Origin: JANXUC01 sp043749225
Lineage (GTDB): Bacteria; Acidobacteriota; Terriglobia; Terriglobales; Acidobacteriaceae
Assembly (NCBI GenBank): GCA_043749225.1
Contig: JAYVEP010000073.1
Coordinates: forward strand, 1-14,239
Length of the DNA stretch: 14,239 nt
Direction of reading: 5' to 3'
Shown: in pieces, positions 12,774 through 14,239 of the stretch
Layout of the letters: each line of letters starts with the position of its first letter
Position numbering within the stretch: position 1 is the first letter of the stretch
Notes under the pieces: model-generated
Told to the model about the DNA's origin: nothing
The model's input: only the letters and a program-made list of their open reading frames with translations
Databases searched by the model: none
Made by a program: the position numbers and the translations under genes

Positions 12774-13735
12774 TCGAGATCGATCCAGCGTGCCACCACG
12801 TTCACTCCCTGCATGCCCTGTCCCGGGAGTGCCCCGTTGCCTGGGAAGCTCACGGTGCCATGAATCCGAGCCGTCGTCGCTGCGAACAAGCTCTTGCCGG
12901 GAAAGTTCGCTTGATTCTGCAGCGTCACGGGATAGAGTCGCCCCAGGGCCGCACGGTCGTCGAGTTTGGGCTGATCCGCACCACTTAAGCACTTTGTAAT
13001 CGGCATGCAGGACAACAGATCCGTTGCGTGCTTCGCCGGGAAGCCAGCCTGGTCCGCGGCTGTAGGCGCAGGGTTTCCCGTCCAAACATTCAAGTTTGCT
13101 TGTGTCGTCGCAAGTCCGAGCACACGCACCAAGCGGTATTCGAAATCGGCCAACAGGGCGGGGTCCTGCGCACACAGCCCGTTGAGAATCACCAGCGCGT
13201 GCGCGAAGTTTCCGCCGGTCGTAAAACTGTCCACCCCGCCGTAGGCCGCATTCTTCCGGCAGTCTGAGGAACTGCCGGCGCCCAGCAGCGTATCCGTCAC
13301 GTGCCCATCGAAGTCGTAAACGATGCCAACCCCACCGTTCACAGCGCTGGGCTGAATGTCCGCCGGCATGCTCAACACGCCGCCTTTAATCGTCACATTG
13401 GTGCCATTGACATCCTCAGCCAGCGACCCTGTCTGCGTAGCAGCAATCGCGGCGGTGGAAATATTGGTCCAGCGGCTGAAGGCATCGGCTACCAACGCAT
13501 TCGCACTGGCTTGCGGCAGCAAAGGACTCAAGTCACCAAGATCGGTGTAATACGGGACGTTTCCTTGTGCCCACGTCACGGGTTGGCCTTTTACCGCCGG
13601 ATCGAAATAGCTCACGCCAGCCACATACAGAGGCCCGCCCGCATGTGCCGCATACACCAGAAGTAAGACCCACACAGCCGTCAAGGCCGCTGCGGCGAGG
13701 AGCTTCGCCAGGGGATACATCGCAAGGCGCTGCAT
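12683..13735 (-). CDS. Large exported protein, N-terminal part: degenerate matrixin-like domain, frameshifted
   Basis: This frame gives 350 residues, of which the first ~321 appear genuine; the last ~29 (CSLRGRLSPRRFPGS...) are out-of-frame readthrough. A signal peptide spans about residues 1-32 (KLLAAAALTAVWVLLLVYAAHA). The mature part contains VPYYTDLGDLSPLLPQASA and AFSRWTNISTAAIAATQTG, which resemble the opening of matrixin-type metalloproteases. The place where HExxHxxGL would be expected reads EYRLVRVLGL (residues 199-208), so all zinc ligands are absent. If the frame is repaired by one base near 12773, the product is about 1093 residues and continues into the TIG/Ig-like part. Its ATG follows the preceding gene's stop by two bases, with GGAGG ten bases upstream, so the two genes are probably co-translated. 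Met6 (13720) is an alternative start. Confidence 0.75.
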   Translation of the reverse strand: MQRLAMYPLAKLLAAAALTAVWVLLLVYAAHAGGPLYVAGVSYFDPAVKGQPVTWAQGNVPYYTDLGDLSPLLPQASANALVADAFSRWTNISTAAIAATQTGSLAEDVNGTNVTIKGGVLSMPADIQPSAVNGGVGIVYDFDGHVTDTLLGAGSSSDCRKNAAYGGVDSFTTGGNFAHALVILNGLCAQDPALLADFEYRLVRVLGLATTQANLNVWTGNPAPTAADQAGFPAKHATDLLSCMPITKCLSGADQPKLDDRAALGRLYPVTLQNQANFPGKSLFAATTARIHGTVSFPGNGALPGQGMQGVNVVARWIDLEPCSLRGRLSPRRFPGSCIAATLGTRSLGP

Positions 13736-13737
13736 GG

Positions 13738-14239
13738 CTAGTCGGCCTCCGCAAGCCGAATTTGCTCAGCCAGAATCTGCAACGGAACGCGGTTTGATCT
13801 TGATCGTGTAGCGACGGATCTCGTCCCGTCGAGAGGCTCGCCGGACTGATCGTGAGTCTGCCATTCCCCAGGCAAAACAACCCATCCAGCTCGGTCCACC
13901 GCGAGCTTGCCCTTGCTTCCTCCCACAGGACTGGTCAGTCCACCCGGGCCTGCCGGATACAAGAACAACACCGCGTGCTCGCCTACGCGATACCGCGGCT
14001 CGTGCGTGTCACTTCCTGTCCAAAGTCCAGCCCATTCGCGAATCGTCAGCGCCGATCCAGCATGCACTCCGCGCATCGCGTGCTTCACCTGAAACGAAAT
14101 CCGATAGGCCAGAGGAGCGCCGCGAAGTCCAGTCTCGCGGACGACCCCTGTCACCATGCCGTCGAAGATCATCCCGGACTTGCGGACCGTATGACGAAAG
14201 CTTTCCGTAAAGGAATTCCTGGCCGCCCGAGTTCGCTGG
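13738..14239 (-). CDS. NTR/TIMP-like secreted protein, 5' end outside window
   Basis: The frame is open from the right window edge to TAG at 13738-13740, giving at least 166 residues. The ATG at 14172 is internal: codons upstream of it (NSFTESFRHTVRKSG) continue the family-like pattern, so the true start lies beyond 14239. The visible pattern is GMIFDGMVTGVV, then YRISFQVKHAMRGVHAGSALTIREWAGLW, then YRVGEHAVLFLYPAGPGGLTSPVGGSKGKLAVD. This order of strands (xIFxGxV, VxFxVxxxxRG, TIREWxGxW, YxVGExxLLFLY) resembles the NTR/TIMP-like OB fold found in many secreted bacterial proteins; that is an inference. The C-terminal ~45 residues look unstructured. It precedes the large matrixin-like gene by two bases and is presumably in the same operon. 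Confidence 0.7.
   Translation of the reverse strand, partial: QRTRAARNSFTESFRHTVRKSGMIFDGMVTGVVRETGLRGAPLAYRISFQVKHAMRGVHAGSALTIREWAGLWTGSDTHEPRYRVGEHAVLFLYPAGPGGLTSPVGGSKGKLAVDRAGWVVLPGEWQTHDQSGEPLDGTRSVATRSRSNRVPLQILAEQIRLAEAD

Noticed and set aside
12765..12785. Programmed ribosomal frameshift
   Set aside because: No slippery heptamer or downstream structure was seen at the junction; a single-base loss explains it better.
12774..13175. Long upstream extension of the C-terminal frame of the large protein
   Set aside because: It overlaps the well-formed N-terminal frame, and its composition (Arg/Ser/Gly-rich, no domain pattern) is that of an out-of-frame reading.

Overview
The window is moderately GC-rich and densely coding. 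It looks like the chromosome of an Acidobacteriota member, probably a Terriglobia/Koribacter-type soil lineage. Three things suggest this: the style of its secreted proteins (LolA-like pair, large S9 peptidase with a beta-propeller, long TIG/Ig-like exported protein), the small zinc-ribbon ORF, and several families of short palindromic repeats in the intergenic gaps. The assignment is inferred from family resemblance; there is no rRNA or other phylogenetic marker here. I see no tRNA, rRNA, CRISPR array, insertion sequence or phage gene.

Left part, minus strand (1-3838). Reading from the right: an OPT-family oligopeptide transporter, a YggS-type PLP-binding protein, a DUF167/YggU protein, and the start of a POT-family (MFS) peptide transporter that runs off the left edge. 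The three gaps between them (87, 108 and 93 bases after start correction) each hold a different palindromic repeat.

Middle, plus strand (4039-5896). A previously easy-to-miss 73-residue four-cysteine zinc-ribbon protein is followed by a comF-like phosphoribosyltransferase and an HNH endonuclease separated by only 19 bases. A candidate promoter for the comF/HNH pair lies at 4295-4324.

Middle, minus strand (6042-7725). A tandem pair of secreted LolA-fold-like paralogues shares a 32-base stretch of perfect DNA identity centred on a palindrome. They are divergent from a secreted S9 prolyl-oligopeptidase-family peptidase (7880-10294), which carries three apparent in-frame insertions in its propeller, two of them encoded by hairpins.

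Right part, minus strand (10455-14239). The 3' portion of a gene for an NTR/TIMP-like secreted protein is followed after two bases by a very large exported protein of about 1093 residues. That protein is broken by an apparent single-base frameshift near 12773. Its N-terminal domain looks like a matrixin metalloprotease that has lost the HExxH zinc site, and its C-terminal two thirds carry TIG and Ig-like domains.

Taken together, two unrelated peptide importers and a secreted oligopeptidase suggest peptide scavenging. The most unusual signals are the repeat elements in gaps and inside the peptidase gene, the frozen palindromic stretch in the LolA-like pair, and the pseudo-protease/NTR-like pair at the right edge.
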